From the NCBI GenBank assembly GCA_011109175.1, contig RDEW01000023.1, positions 724,154-788,153 on the forward strand: a DNA stretch of 64,000 nucleotides, written 5' to 3'. Under the pieces are notes generated by a model, which saw only the letters and a list, made by a program, of their open reading frames with translations, did not search any database and was not told the origin of the DNA. Each line of letters opens with the position of its first letter. Position 1 is the stretch's first letter. This DNA comes from Dicyema japonicum (lineage: Eukaryota > Dicyemida > Rhombozoa > Dicyemidae). The position numbers were made by a program, and so were the translations under genes. Shown here one piece after another: positions 1 to 11,773 of this stretch.

Positions 1-436
1 ATTTTAAAAAATTTTAAAGTAGAAAAAATCTGTTTTATTTTTAGAATTTATTTCCACCACGTGTAGTTTTAGTTGTGGCGGGACATTTTAATGCAATTAC
101 AAGCTAAAGCATTGACATTAGCCAAAATTAACTATTTAAATAATTTGTTATTCTAAACTCGCTTATTTTAAAATGAAACGATCATGAATAAAAATCTTAA
201 TTTATAAACGGAAAAAAAAGTCCGTTAACGAAATTACGGACTTGACTTTTTTCCATTTTGCGCTAAATTTCGAAAATTTATAAGGGAAAAAATTTCAAAA
301 ATGAAAAAAAAGTCAAGCGGAAAAAATTCAAGTATTGAAAAAATTTTTAAAAATTAAAAGATGCTAGTAGTATCACAAAAATGCGATATAAACTAAAAAA
401 AGAAACCTTGACTTTTTTTCCACTTGACTTTTTTTC
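1..436. repeat. AT-rich non-coding DNA with repeated CTTGACTTTTTTCC motif
   Basis: No coding frame. A CTTGACTTTTTTCC word occurs near 241, again twice near 410-436, and inverted near 305-318, so the stretch holds direct and inverted copies of the same short word around A/T runs. This could be the edge of a small DNA transposon, but no target duplication is visible. Confidence 0.35.
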
Positions 437-770
437 CTACAACCATTTTTGAACATATTCTACAGGATGGATGAACAGACACCATACCATGCCGCCATGG
501 AAGTATTTTTCGGCCATACTGTCTCCTGCATTCAGAGGACGTCCAAGGACACTTAGGAGGATTACGCAGTGATCGGGGGCCGACTGATGGATGCGTAAGA
601 TCTGGACGAGATCAGGAGACAAGCACGACAGCAAAAAGGATGAAAAAGACTATCGGAAAGGATAATCGAAAAACATGGCACGAGCGAAATCATAAACAGT
701 GCTTACTGGTAACGCGGATGTTCTTTAACTAACTAATGAAGTTTGCTACATCAGTGCCGATTACAATAGG
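437..770 (+). mobile_element. Decayed group B LINE, C-terminal tail of RT ORF
   Basis: The plus strand, read across several stops, gives the tail of an RT polyprotein: RGRP-like basic segment, then a D-D-L-D-E-(T/I)-R-R-x-A-R-Q segment and a Trp/basic end. The same segment recurs at 20500-20830, which keeps the frame better. Stops and frameshifts make it a fossil. The minus-strand ORF over 437-634 is its shadow. Confidence 0.6.
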
Positions 771-1324
771 ATTTCCACGACGAGTATAACTTTTTTCAGT
801 TTACAAGGTCGGTTGATGATGACTCACCTTTGCTTACTTTTCCTTAATGTCTGATGAGCAAAATAACATCAAGATAGATACTCATTCGAATTCTATTGAT
901 GTGGAATGTGACCAATCTATTAGTGTCGTTTGAATATCATGTAGAGTCCTTCTAAAACTTTGTATGAATCTTTTTGATTATTTCCTTAGATAATTTAAAA
1001 CTGTAGTGTTTAGGGAGGCCTCGTTGGATTAATTTTAGTTGGTGGTAAGATTACTTTGTTGAAAGACCCCAACGAAAGTTTCAATTTAGTCCTTGACTGA
1101 AAACTAGGTCAGTAATTTTTCTTTTTCTTTCCGAAACGACTCCCATTTGGGACGTTATTAGTTTATATGGTAATCTTATCTCTAACATCAGACAAGAGTA
1201 GTTCAATTATGGTCTGATCAAAAATCATATATCTATACAACAATTTTAATTTTGTTCGCTAATGAAAACTAATTATAATAATAGAAATGACTCACTTTAT
1301 TTACCCAACAATAAAATGTTAATA
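771..1324. other. Intergenic DNA, nothing recognised
   Basis: No conserved exon, tiny-intron gene or repeat copy was recognised here. Confidence 0.5.
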
Positions 1325-2290
1325 TTTAATAATCAACAACCTTCCTCGCCTGTCTGTTTGCTATCCTCCTCAGGAGGTTTGATTCTGGTTGCTGAAACAA
1401 CTCATAGAGTACCTTGTCCAATTGAAACCTATCCCCATATGGCATCTCCGGGCTCTGCCTTCTATACTCCAGTGTCAGGCTCTCTAGGGTCCGCTTTAAT
1501 ACAGTTGACTTTATATAGGTATAGAGCTTCCTACCTACCACTAACTGTTTAAGATTACCCTTGGTGGTATTTTGTTGCAACTCCTTCCCACTTCATTATT
1601 ATTTAAATAACGAGGTCCTTACAATCGTGCATCTGCCACTACTCGTTTGCAAACAAGTCATACTTTTTTTTCCACCTCCACATTCTACAAACGGTCTTGG
1701 GACGTAATGCCATTTTCTATGATAAGAACTTGTCCACGCTGAGGTTCGGTCTGTGTTAGTCAAAATAAACCGTCTACCTTGATTTGACTCTGATGTTTTC
1801 TACTACACATTGCACCTTATGAGTCGCAACTTTCTTGTGTGGCTAATGCACACTTATTGCATGATATAAGATAAAGACTCCTTACTACCGATTTATGCCT
1901 CCACACATAGTCGTGGCAGAGTGGGTGAATGATCAACCAACATGCTCCTTGAGTTACAATGGGGACATATATTCGTTGATCGACCCCAAAAAATATTGAG
2001 GTCTTGCATATACGTGTACAGCGTCTCCGATAGAGGTGAGTTGTCACCTTATTTTAGCCGTATTGTTGACGACTTAAGGTCGACATGTGGGTTGTCCAAT
2101 GCCCTAAAGAGGAATTTATGGGCTTTTTAAGTTGATTTTTTCAATCAAATTATTATATTGTAATTCGATCAACGTCTTCACATTTAGTAGCCCACCATCA
2201 TCAACACCATACTTAGCAGACAAAAAAGGTCCTGGGTGAGTTGCCCGTGTTTTCTCGGTCGTTATTATGGAGTGCTTCCTAGCAGTAATT
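1325..2290 (-). mobile_element. Group A (R4/Dong-like) LINE, decayed restriction-like endonuclease region
   Basis: Homologous at DNA level to 34210-35480 on the same strand. The minus strand carries DYVWRH..VVRSL, matching the Y..RHN.V segment after the zinc-binding Cys/His of REL-type LINEs, followed near 1330-1580 by the far C-terminal segment. Several stops interrupt it, so it is non-functional. Confidence 0.6.
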
Positions 2291-2370
2291 ATAATTATTA
2301 AATTTATTTATTGAATCAAATTAATATTTAAAATGTTTGTTTTTAAATATTCAAATAATATATTTTAGGT

Positions 2371-3060
2371 ATGGTCTTATCAAAACGTGGAATATTTAAT
2401 TCTTGTTTTTTGATACACCAGTCTTTCTATGCCTGGTCAATATTTTATCCTTCAATGATTTTTTGTGGAGTCCCAAAGATGTATTTTCTAACAAATTGGA
2501 ATTATGTAAATTATTTTATCTCAATTCAAGATTATTCAATTTATTTGTACAGTTTTATGCTGTCTTTCTCACAAATTCTCAAAAATTAAGAATTTATACT
2601 CATTTTTGTATTTTTCCTTGGCACTTCCAATCGGACTTGGTGTTGCTATTTCTTTTTGGATTTTTTATTTTTATGACATCTCTCTTCTCGCCTCTAAAAA
2701 ATGTGTAATTACTCCGCCAACTAATTTAAGCATAGTTTGACTTGTTTTAACTTAAAGCACCTTTTCTATGTTATACCTCTTTTTGTGAGTTTATTCGACC
2801 ATCAAGAACAACCGAGGTGGATACATAGATTTCTAGCATTGACTGCATTCCTTTTGACTTATACAGCTGTGTGAGAATTTTATTAATTTAGTTTGCTGTA
2901 CCTAAAAAACAAAATGAGCATTCATGTTTACCCACTTGTTGAGATGATGACTGATTGCTACATTTGTGTCACTGCTTTCATTGCTATATTGCTTGTAATG
3001 GGGATTTCACATGCAGCCTCGACACTCAATCATCGACTTACTAAGATTAAAAACGATTGA
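2371..3060 (+). CDS. AIG1/ADTRP-like membrane hydrolase, complete gene in 4 exons
   Basis: Exons 2371-2505, 2531-2734, 2758-2870 and 2892-3060, joined by GT-AG introns of 25, 23 and 21 nt, give 206 residues (human AIG1 and ADTRP are 245 and 230). The family is made of multi-pass membrane threonine hydrolases that cleave fatty-acid esters of hydroxy fatty acids. Visible landmarks are FLTNWN with the candidate catalytic Thr near residue 41, LALPIGLGVAISFWIFYFYD in exon 2, SIHLFYVIP with the candidate catalytic His at the exon 2/3 join, and HVYPLVE near the end. The 21-nt third intron was preferred over a 23-nt option because only it keeps the frame open to 3060. The N-terminus is less certain; 2371 is the first ATG in frame after an acceptor-like TTTTAG, so an upstream exon is possible. 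Confidence 0.82.
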
Positions 3061-3103
3061 TTTTTGAGGGTTTAATTTATTTTTTGGGGATATTTTTACA
3101 TTT

Positions 3104-3316
3104 TTGAAACAAGTGGTCTTAAAAAACCTCCACTTGAGCATTTTATTTAAGAGGGGAAAGGTTATGTTAAATAATCATTTTGGTTGCATACAAGTCCATG
3201 AGACTATTAATTCTCAACCAATCTGGATGGTAGGAATTATAAATTTGGGGGTAGGATTTTTAATTATTAAATTTTTCAAATTTTATAGAAAGAACGAATG
3301 TGTTAATGGAAAATAA
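3104..3316 (+). CDS. Possible small single-pass membrane protein
   Basis: Open frame beginning 44 bp after the AIG1-like gene. The second half has a hydrophobic stretch of about 20 residues (IINLGVGFLIIKFF) followed by Lys/Arg. An internal ATG near 3162 would give a 50-residue protein. No family was recognised and chance is possible in AT-rich DNA. Confidence 0.2.
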   Translation: MKQVVLKNLHLSILFKRGKVMLNNHFGCIQVHETINSQPIWMVGIINLGVGFLIIKFFKFYRKNECVNGK

Positions 3317-3642
3317 AAAATGAATTCAAAATTATTATTTAATTAAATAAAAATTCAACTCAGCTCTATTTTTCCAACAAAAAAATAATGCTTTTTTTTG
3401 TTCTTCTACTTTTTTTATAGCTCCAGAGACCTTGAATTGCTAGCCGCTTTAAAACAGTGGACTGTAGATAAGCCGTTTCTGCAACAACGTGAACATTTTT
3501 TTGTTATTTTCATCCATGCTCTACTTGTGAAGACGATTTTACGGAGGACGTTTAGGTCATCTGCATGTTCGAGTTTCTTATTTAAGACACAAGATATTTG
3601 TGAGTTGCAATAGGGAGACAGTAGCGTAGATATCCGCTTTGT

Positions 3643-3972
3643 ATAATAACAACGGCCTTTTTTCACGGAGCCGTGGTATTTATAGCTCCGCATAGGCAGG
3701 AGACACAGTTTATTTAAGTAAAAAACAATCAATCTTAACTAATCGTAGAACCAAGGAATGATTTTCATTTCTATTTTTTTTCTTTTTCTTGTGTGTGGGT
3801 CCTTTTTTTGACTTTCCAGAACCACAGTGATTGTCCACTGATGACGGAGTCACTCGTCAAGCCCTCTTAGCATCGCAAATGCGTGGAACCTTCCACCAGA
3901 TGAACAGCATCGAGATTCGAGCCCGTAACCTAAGTCACTTTGCCCGACACCTAACCACTATGCTACCCGGCT
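3643..3972 (-). repeat. tRNA-derived SINE, full copy
   Basis: On the minus strand the head reads GGGTAGCATAGTGG (box A, TRGCNNAGYNGG) and then GGGCTCGAATC (box B), followed by a body and a 3' part with GCGGAGCTATAAATACC. The same order is found at 17315-17638 on the plus strand, with partial copies at 28665-28830 and 56908-56942. No tRNA cloverleaf continues after box B, so it is a SINE and not a tRNA gene. Confidence 0.8.
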
Positions 3973-4389
3973 TTGTATATCTTCGAAAAACATGTTCTAT
4001 GTCGTCGACATAAACAATTTTAATTATGTCATATGATCCAATTTTTCCGCGCAGCAAACGCAATGTCACTTCAAGGTAGATAGTGAACAAAATCGGAGAT
4101 AAGCCTTAGATAGACAGTTCAGATGTCCTCTTAGTGATAAAGGTAGTTCAAATTTTTTTTTATAAATGTTGACAATTTTTTGTGTCAGTAATTCGGAAGC
4201 ATTTTTATGAGGTTTACATTTATTCTATCAATCGAAGGGTTAGTTTGATTTTTTAGTTGTTGATAGCGTTCAGAACCTGTTCGTATGTAATTGGGGTCCT
4301 CGTCGTGGAATTGGTTTTTAAAATGGGAAGCAATCGCATTTTATATTTTTTATGGATTTTCTTTATCGGTCAGTTACTTTTATTTTTCT
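3973..4389. other. Intergenic DNA, nothing recognised
   Basis: No supported gene or repeat. Confidence 0.5.
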
Positions 4390-5610
4390 AGCTATATTTG
4401 ATTTATGGTTTCTCTCTTACTGATGCTGAAATCAGTAATACTCACAGAACAAAAGAACAACTAAAAACAATATTCAGACGTCTGGAGAAGCTGAATGCAC
4501 ATACTCCCCTATTCCTGCTGAGAAACGCCTTATCAGCACAGAAACTTAACTACGTTCTTAGGGGCACCCTGCTACCTGAAAATGCAACATCTCGATGCTA
4601 TCGATTCCTTCTTCGGGACCACTATTGAACATATCAACAATGTGAATACTGACAAGCGAGGGTGGGGCCAAGTGACCCTATCCGTTAGCATGGGCGGACT
4701 GGAAATTCCTTTTCCTAAGGATCTGGCTTGCTCCGCGTATCTGCCCTCTTTAGGCTCCAGTCGACTTCTTATCAGGATGATTCTCCAACTTCAAACAGAA
4801 TCGTATAAAATCACAGATATGGAGCATTTGAAAGTGATGATTACTGAGCAGAAAGACCGTTACAGGATTATCTGCGAAGATAATTATGAGATGATTCTGA
4901 ACCATCAAACCAAGCCTGTCCAGACACTGAAAGATGCGAATGGAGTGACGCTTGGATCAATGTCTTTTACGTTGGTAATATAGGGATTCAGCTTAACGAT
5001 GATATTGTCCGCATCGGCATCTCCACCAGACTTGGACAGAAGATTTTCCAAACTCACAAATGTGTAGCACCACCGTCGACATTTATGGACACCATGCCCT
5101 TTCTTGTCGAAGAAGTGCAATACGATTCCCAAGACATAAGGTGATTAACGGAATTGTCAAGCGAGGCCTGGAGTCTGCGGGATACCCCGCCATAGTTGAA
5201 CCTGTTGGCTTGACAGAGGCGAGGGAAACGTCCTGAGAGAATCACAGTTTTCCCATTCGAAGAGAAGGCACCTTTGGTCTGGAATGCTACCTCTGTTGAT
5301 TCCTTTTGCCCATCCAACATTGTCGGGAGCGCGGTAGACACACTCCATGCCACGGAAAAAAACGATGATGGTAAAAAAGAAGAAATACTAAGCGCTATAC
5401 TACCGATTCGCGTTCTATCCCATTGTGGTCGAGATAACTGGAAGAATAAGTGGAAAATTGTTCGCTTCCTAAAGAAGTTTGGACGCCTAGCTACACCAAA
5501 AAGCCAAGACACACGTGAGACCCGGTAGCTGATCTCTAGAGAAATTGTGAAAGGCAACGTAACGTCGATAATGTCAACAGGGACCACTTTGGATGGATGG
5601 CTTTGTTAAT
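4390..5610 (+). mobile_element. Group D LINE, end of RT and C-terminal domain, decayed
   Basis: Read over frameshifts, the plus strand gives an RT thumb region (LFLLRNALSAQKLNYVLRG), then a Gly-rich SMGGLEIP block like the LP.R.GGLGIR block of this family, and then the Cys/His C-terminal domain ending in KRPERITVFPFE, WNATSVDSF, ETR and GN.TSIMS. Related tails sit at 30211-31085, 32050-32570, 39340-39570, 42770-43515 and 54830-55020. Stops near 4983 and 5130 show it is dead. The long minus-strand frame at 5054-5587 is a shadow. Confidence 0.72.
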
Positions 5611-5879
5611 TAAATATTGTCGTATAGCATAAGAACCCTCTGTAGTTCCCTTCTCTTCTTTAATTCTTCGTTTTAAGCTTCCATTTAGCATTTTCCTTTG
5701 TATTCTTGACAATTCTTGAATTTCCTTATATATAATGTTCGTTGTGGGTCTTATTGAGACGACCTTCAGTAAACTCAGGGCTGCACTCCTAATTCAGCCC
5801 GAAATTCCACTCCAACTTTGGTAGGGTTACAGGTTTCAGGTAATCTAAAAATATGGCTGTTGATGCTTTCCATAAATCT

Positions 5880-6800
5880 TTCCCGAATGTTAGCATTTGT
5901 GTTCAATGATTCAACCAAAATCCTCGTGTTATGATATTTATGTGATTTGTAATTGCCCCGTGGTTGGTTACTTTTAAATGAGAAATGACTGCTTTGTGAT
6001 CATTTGAGACCAATATTTCTGCATATGATTGTGAATAACATTCCTTTGAAATTTTCTTTGCATAATAGTCTATCTGATTGTAAGTCTCCTCTTTTCCTCT
6101 GACCAATCCAAGTGGTCATATGTTTTGCTGTGTTTGAAAATAGAATTTTATATGAGATCCCAGCTGAAGTATAAAAGTCAAGAAGTGCATCTCCTTTGGC
6201 GTTTCTTTTGCCTCTGTCGTGACCATCAATGAATTCACTATTACGCGTCTTCCAGCTTTCGAGTTTCAACCTCCAGCAATAAAAAAATAGTGGCATCCAT
6301 AAATATCTTTGAGAGTCAAAAACATCACAGTGTAGAATGGGTCAATTAAATCTGGATTATTCGCAGTTATACCCATTGTGGAAGCATTTATATTATTAAT
6401 TTATTTCTGCTAATTTATTGATAATNTCGAAGACATCACAGTGTAGAATGGATCAATTAAATCTGTATTATTCGCAGTTATACCCATTGTGGGAGCATTT
6501 ATATTTATTATTTCTGCTAATTTATTGATAATTTGGATTATGCAAATCCTGTCATTGATATTACATCGCAATGCTTTTATGCTCCACAAAGCCCATCCAT
6601 AGTGCCTACAGTCCCAGAAACAGAAATTTGTATTCCCCATAGTCTTCATCCAGTTGGGTGGATACTTTAGTTCCTGAAAGCATTCAACAGACACTCCGTA
6701 ATTCTGTAGATCTTGGCAAAGCTGCTTTTTCGTATTTAAGAACTGATTCTTCTCACATTAAAAGTAATAATTCATTTGTTTATAGTGGTTCGAGACAGAG
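5880..6800 (-). mobile_element. Group B LINE, APE-type endonuclease domain, decayed
   Basis: The minus strand has the endonuclease order: LCQDLQNYGVSVECFQELK (QE motif, with Phe-Gln-Glu), DRICIIQI, NAPTMG..NNTDLIDPFY (like YAPT...FY), HDRGKRNAKGDALLDFY, NTAKHMTTW, NQIDYY, and a degenerate SDHK near the end. A single N at 6426 joins two copies of about 100 bp (from 6323 and 6434). Frameshifts separate the blocks. Confidence 0.72.
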
Positions 6801-7130
6801 AGTGACGTCACTACCTCAATCAATATTGATTTTTAGAAGGACTGGAAATTTATAAAATATCTGAATTAGTCGTGAAAACAGTCTGTTCCCATACGATTGG
6901 AGAGTAAGTGATTGTCCCATCACTGAAAATGATATTATCTGATGTTGTGGGTATCATCGGAAAATATAAAAAAATACCACTCAGCAATTAGTTAATAATT
7001 TAGGTAACCCCAGCCTCACAAAACTTGTAGGAGGCCAGCAGCTATTAAGTATGACGCAGCAGATCTTGGTCGCTCACATAGATCGGTCAATCCCGGCATT
7101 GTAGACGAACATTGTGCTAATTTATGACTT
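6801..7130. other. Intergenic DNA, nothing recognised
   Basis: No supported gene or repeat. Confidence 0.5.
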
Positions 7131-7430
7131 TCAAATAGGTGATTTGTCGTCAACACCTATAGGTTGTAAAATTGACAGAGGATATCGTACATCGGTAGAT
7201 AAGGGTGACTGAGTGGCCAAATGATCAACAGTTTTCTTGCTTTTATTACAATGGTTGCATAATGACCCTGTGTGTGCAAAAAAACAAATTCCTATCTTGC
7301 AAAAGACAGTACAATGCTTCGCTCCGTGGGCCGTTATTTCCTTTGGATAACCATTCTGAGGAAATAGATAAATCGACATTTGTTTCATCAATACATTTGA
7401 ACAAAATAGAGTGTAGTGTTCTGCAATAAA
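7131..7430 (-). mobile_element. Group A LINE fragment, zinc-binding segment before the endonuclease
   Basis: The minus strand reads CNHCNKSKKTVDHLATQ, the C..C...(E/K)TVDHL signature that precedes the restriction-like endonuclease in R4/Dong-like LINEs. Only about 300 bp remain. Confidence 0.6.
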
Positions 7431-8049
7431 TTTTATTTAATAATTATTTCCTCTGAGTGTCCTTGAGGGTCTTACTTTCCCTTCGGCAATTGCATATTTA
7501 GAGGCAAGAAATCCTGCGATTGTAGCCAAGTGCCATTTTTTGTTTTTATTACTCCCAGAATCCCCGATCTTCGCAAACACATATCCGACTGTTTTTCCAA
7601 ACTTTTAAAAAACTGGAAGAGTATTTATTCGCTCTTAAACGAATTTTTTTAAGTCTTTAAAAAAATTCTGGCAAATTAAAACAATAAAACTTAATTCAAG
7701 TAGCATGTTTCGTTGTGATTCTAGTGATCGATATACAACAAGACTCACTATCGAACAAAAAGTGTGAATATTTCTTTATAAGAACGACAACTTATTATTA
7801 TGCCAAGGTGTTTCAAAAACTATTTCAAAATTATTAATTAGATTTTAAAATTTGCCATTTCCCAAATTTGCCGCAAAAAATGATGATAAAAATGGCAAAT
7901 TCGATGGGACAAAACAGGAGACCTTGATATCTGTCTTGTATTTGACATCGGTCCCTTGACATCGGCGAAAAAACGAAATGTTTAATTTTGTCTAAAAGCA
8001 CGTTTGACTTGGTATGGACAATTGTGTTTGGGTGAATTAGAGATTCTTT
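7431..8049. other. AT-rich intergenic DNA, nothing recognised
   Basis: No supported gene. Homopolymer-rich with a short inverted repeat near 7610-7660. Confidence 0.45.
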
Positions 8050-8335
8050 TTGTTTAATTTCTTCGGCCAGTAGATGGCTACTATTTTCTCAGCTGATTTC
8101 TCTGGTATCTGTTAAATCTGTCAAGATCTGCTTTCGATGTTCCCACGTTCCTGAGTTTTAGAGTAGGATTAGTTTTACGATTTCATTAAATACCGTTACT
8201 CGGAGTTTCAGAGACAAATGCTACACGTCTTCATATAATCCATTGGCAGTGCTCCTCAATTATGTCCTTGAGAGCAAACAGTTGTTTATTTCGTCAAATA
8301 GACTCGAAAAACTTTAATAAGTCAACTTTCAGAAT
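8050..8335 (-). mobile_element. Group B LINE, RT C-terminal fragment
   Basis: The minus strand contains GTSKADLDRFNRYQRNQLRK, which matches the GTSKDELERL..FHRN.LR segment at 16370-16960. Short and frameshifted. Confidence 0.5.
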
Positions 8336-9690
8336 TTACATCATTTTTCTGAGCCTTTGACATATAGCCTTAAGCCAATGTTGGCTCCTGACGATATCAA
8401 TGGTAGACCTTGACTGTCAAATCTAAATACACTTGACCCTTGCAAATTGACCATTTTTGATTCCTTAGAATTTTGTGGCCAATTTGAAAATATAAAATCA
8501 ATAATTTTGATGAATAATGAACAAAGAATTTTAAAAAATACCTTAAACGAACAAAAAAAAGTTTTATTAAAATGAAATTCCTAAATGTTTTTTCTTTGCT
8601 TCAATAATACTTGCTTTGTACTTTTTCTTATTGAAGAAATTAGAGAAACTTGATGTTCATTTTCAACATTGGCTAAGAGTTCCCTCTCTATTGCAGTTAA
8701 TCTTACTGGAATATCCATTTTTTCTACAAGTCTTATTTTTTCAGATTCTTGTTAACTAATTTCTGAATCTTCTAAAGAATTTTCAAGCATCATTCAGAAA
8801 ACCACCTAGAAATTTGATTTTTCGAAAAGTACACTTAGACTCCAATATATATTCAACCAACTTTTCTTCAAGCCTTGAAAACTTTGGTTTATGTGCAGTT
8901 TTAAAAGACGGTGATAATTTTTTAATTTTTCAAAATAGTTTCATTCTTTAGCAAAAGATTATTTATTGTTTTTCTCGATATTGTCTTTCGAAACATGTTT
9001 GAGAATCTATCAGCTAACTGCAGAAATAGCATCATTTTCTTTTTTATAATTAACAATTTGAGTTTTTTATTAAAAGTAAGCTGAGCATGTCCACTAGAGG
9101 AATCGAAAAACGTGTTAATTAAATTTTTATTTTTTTCCAATTCAGTCGAGTGGTCACCAGAATCATCCGACTCAGAGTTATAATAGATAAGGTTTTCCCT
9201 GATACATTATTAGAACCCGCAAGACCCATAGCCCAGATCTTTAAAAAGAAAAAGTTGTCTATCTCGATGTTGAGTGGTCTTGCACTTCTACCAGAATTTT
9301 TTACAGGCAATAATATTCCCATTGAAATTTTAACTGGACGGTAATTGTGAATATTTCGTTGAACTAAAAAATATTTTTGTCTTATTGACTCTGCGTATTT
9401 CAATAGTTCTCCACAAATATTTTCAAACTCATGTGCTCTCTATTATTCAAGCGCCTGAGACCTTCCATAATTTCTGCAATTATTAAGTGAACGAGGTTCA
9501 CCTTTGAACTGCAATACATGTAAGATGTCATCACGATTAAATCGATTGATAAAATGGTAAGTTATGGGGCTTGTGGTTGGTGTAGCATTATTTGCCAAGA
9601 GAGCAGCATTATTTTCCAGTTCTTCATCCACAATCAACTGTCTTCTTCCTGGCTTAGCATCGTTCGCATAGGATATTTCATAAAGCCTTC
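8336..9690. other. Unassigned DNA with degenerate minus-strand frames
   Basis: Minus-strand frames at 9119-9403 and 9443-9637 look protein-like but belong to no family I recognise and could not be joined by tiny introns. Around 8850-8930 the minus strand reads HKPKFSRLEEKLVEYILE, similar to the KP.f..LE..L..wI start of a CENPB-type HTH in pogo/Tigger transposases. A decayed DNA transposon is possible. Confidence 0.3.
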
Positions 9691-9699
9691 TGAGTCAAC

Positions 9700-10440
9700 T
9701 TATTGACTACACGATTTTGTGATCGCTATTAGTCAGTTCCTCCATTTGAACAGGAGTCCACTAATAGTCTTTTGAACGTCTGTTTACATAAAATATAGTC
9801 GATTTGATTATAAATATTTATTTTCTCTTTTTTTTATTTTTTATGCAGCCAACCTATGTAGTTTAAAGTCTGCAAGCAGGCTGAAAGACCATATTGCACC
9901 AAAATAAATCGACAGTTTCTATATGAGTTACGATAACTTCCTTCTTTGGTTTCCAATACAGTTTCTACCACCATGTCTAATTCCTGCTTTAGAATTCCAG
10001 TCTTCTGCGACCAAAATTAGTCTGCATGAACAAAGTTGAGAGTATATTTTGGATAAACTCTAATTTTAAAATCAAGCTCATCTATTGAAGTTGTTAATCT
10101 TCCTGTGTAGGGAGCACAGACATTAATGACAGACATAATCTATTTCTTCTTAGGTGACCAATATCCAATTAAATGATAGATATCCGGTCAGTAACTCTTC
10201 ATATTTTTGAGTAGCCGATTTGCAATTGATAGATGTACTACAAAGCCAATTCCAAAGTGACGACAATTGGACGGTAATAGTATTATCGGATAATTTCCAT
10301 TCTATACATCACGATACACTTTCCCCTTCACCTCTTATAGACATACAACGCTAACTTTATATCTATCCAAATTCATGCATATAATCTCATGTTTAGAGTT
10401 CTAAGCGAGTCCTCTGACGTTGAAAGTTGCAATTGAAAAA
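9700..10440 (-). mobile_element. Group B LINE, APE endonuclease, decayed
   Basis: The minus strand starts with ATFNVRGLA (typical first strand of APE endonucleases), then HFGIGFVVHLSIANRLL, INVCAPYTGR and finally NQIDYILCKQTFKRLLVDS. The start of the domain is at about 10430, the end near 9720. Multiple stops. Confidence 0.7.
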
Positions 10441-10645
10441 AGGTTAGAGTAGACAGACTGAGAATATGATAAAGACAAGACATTATTAGAGAAATGTCAG
10501 CCGCTCACTCAACAACTGTAAAGAGAGGGAAAATAAACTTAAATATCACCAATTTTTTTACTTTTTATATGGTAAACATAAAAATATTTAATATAATATT
10601 TAATTTTTTTTTTAAATATTTGAGTCAAGTATTTAAATTCACGTT

Positions 10646-11577
10646 ATGCATGACGGGGTAGTGAATATAATACATGATCTAGTATGACTTATCTGCGTCG
10701 CAATTTGCGCCGGATGGAATTGTTTTCCAAGTAAAATACGCACAAAAAGCAGTTGACAACAGCAAGTTTGTTATTTGAATTTATCTTTAGTACCGTTGTT
10801 TGCCTTGTAGGGAAAACCGGTGTTGTTTTTGCAGTTGAAAAGGCTAATCGTGGAATTTTATATGAACCAGAAAAGGAAATTCGTACATTTAATTTATCCG
10901 ATAAGATTGGAATGGTTTTAATATTTGAACACCGTTAGACCTTTTCTGGTCTTGTAGCTGATGCCCATAAAATCGTTGACTTTGGAAGAAGGGAATGTCG
11001 TAGTTATCTACTAGATAAGGGAGTCGAAATCCCGATAAATGTGAATTTTTTGTTTATGTTAGACTCTTGCGTCGAAAATCGCTATGTATATGCACATGTA
11101 TACTCTGCATTCGTCGGTTCGACCTTTCGGATTGAATATTGCTGTTGCTGGACTTGATTCCTTGAAAGATGGAGCTCCCACTCTTTGTTCAATAGATGCT
11201 TCTGGTAGTGTCTATGTATTTTGTCCAATGTTATTTAGCGATGTTTTGGAACTGCTTTTGGCAAGAATAACCATGCTGCCAAGACTGAGATTGAGGCACT
11301 CTCCGACGTATTTTTGGATTTAATTTTTAGATGAAATTAATGGAAAAAGATGATTTAGTGAGAGAGGCTGTTAAACTGTAAGTTGAAGTGTTTTATGGTT
11401 AGAATACATTCAGTACATGATCGGTCTCGGACTAAGAGGATAGAAGTTGAAGTAGCCTACGTGGGAAATGAGACTAATATGGAGTTTGGAACTATTCCAA
11501 ATCAAGAGAGGGAAAGTGCTGTGGGTCATGCTGAGGAGTATATAAGACACCGGGATGAGTCATCGGATGATGAATAA
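10646..11577 (+). CDS. PSMA3: 20S proteasome subunit alpha-7 (PSMA3), complete, 8 exons
   Basis: Exons 10646-10657, 10683-10765, 10791-10914, 10939-11040, 11063-11215, 11239-11307, 11331-11377 and 11403-11577, with GT-AG introns of 25, 25, 24, 22, 23, 23 and 25 nt, give 254 residues (human 255). The product is a structural subunit of the alpha ring that gates the 20S core in cytosol and nucleus. Landmarks are [12 protein letters not shown] (alpha-subunit N-terminal signature) at residues 5-16, [34 protein letters not shown] and an acidic DESSDDE end, as in PSMA3 rather than the other alpha subunits. The first exon codes only four residues. No gene was seen in the 200 bp upstream. Confidence 0.97.
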
Positions 11578-11773
11578 TTAGTACTATCTCATTTTCTTTT
11601 AATTTATGGCCTTTATTTAGTTTTCATTAATTTTTATGTAAATGATTATAAATGTTCATGGTTATTAACGACATAGATGACATAATTACATGTTTTTTCC
11701 CTTAAAGACAGTCATTGTCCAATTTTTCTAAACATGCTTTACCGTCGATAGGTTATTGCTTACTGGAAACTTT

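Noticed and set aside
2869-2891. 23-nt version of the third AIG1-like intron
   Set aside because: It leads to a stop after about 16 codons, whereas the 21-nt version keeps the conserved HVYPLVE segment in frame.
5054-5587. 177-codon minus-strand ORF
   Set aside because: It is antisense to the group D LINE tail, whose plus-strand blocks are recognisable.
11084-11323. Reading PSMA3 as several short separate ORFs
   Set aside because: They become one full-length protein when seven 22-25 nt introns are removed.
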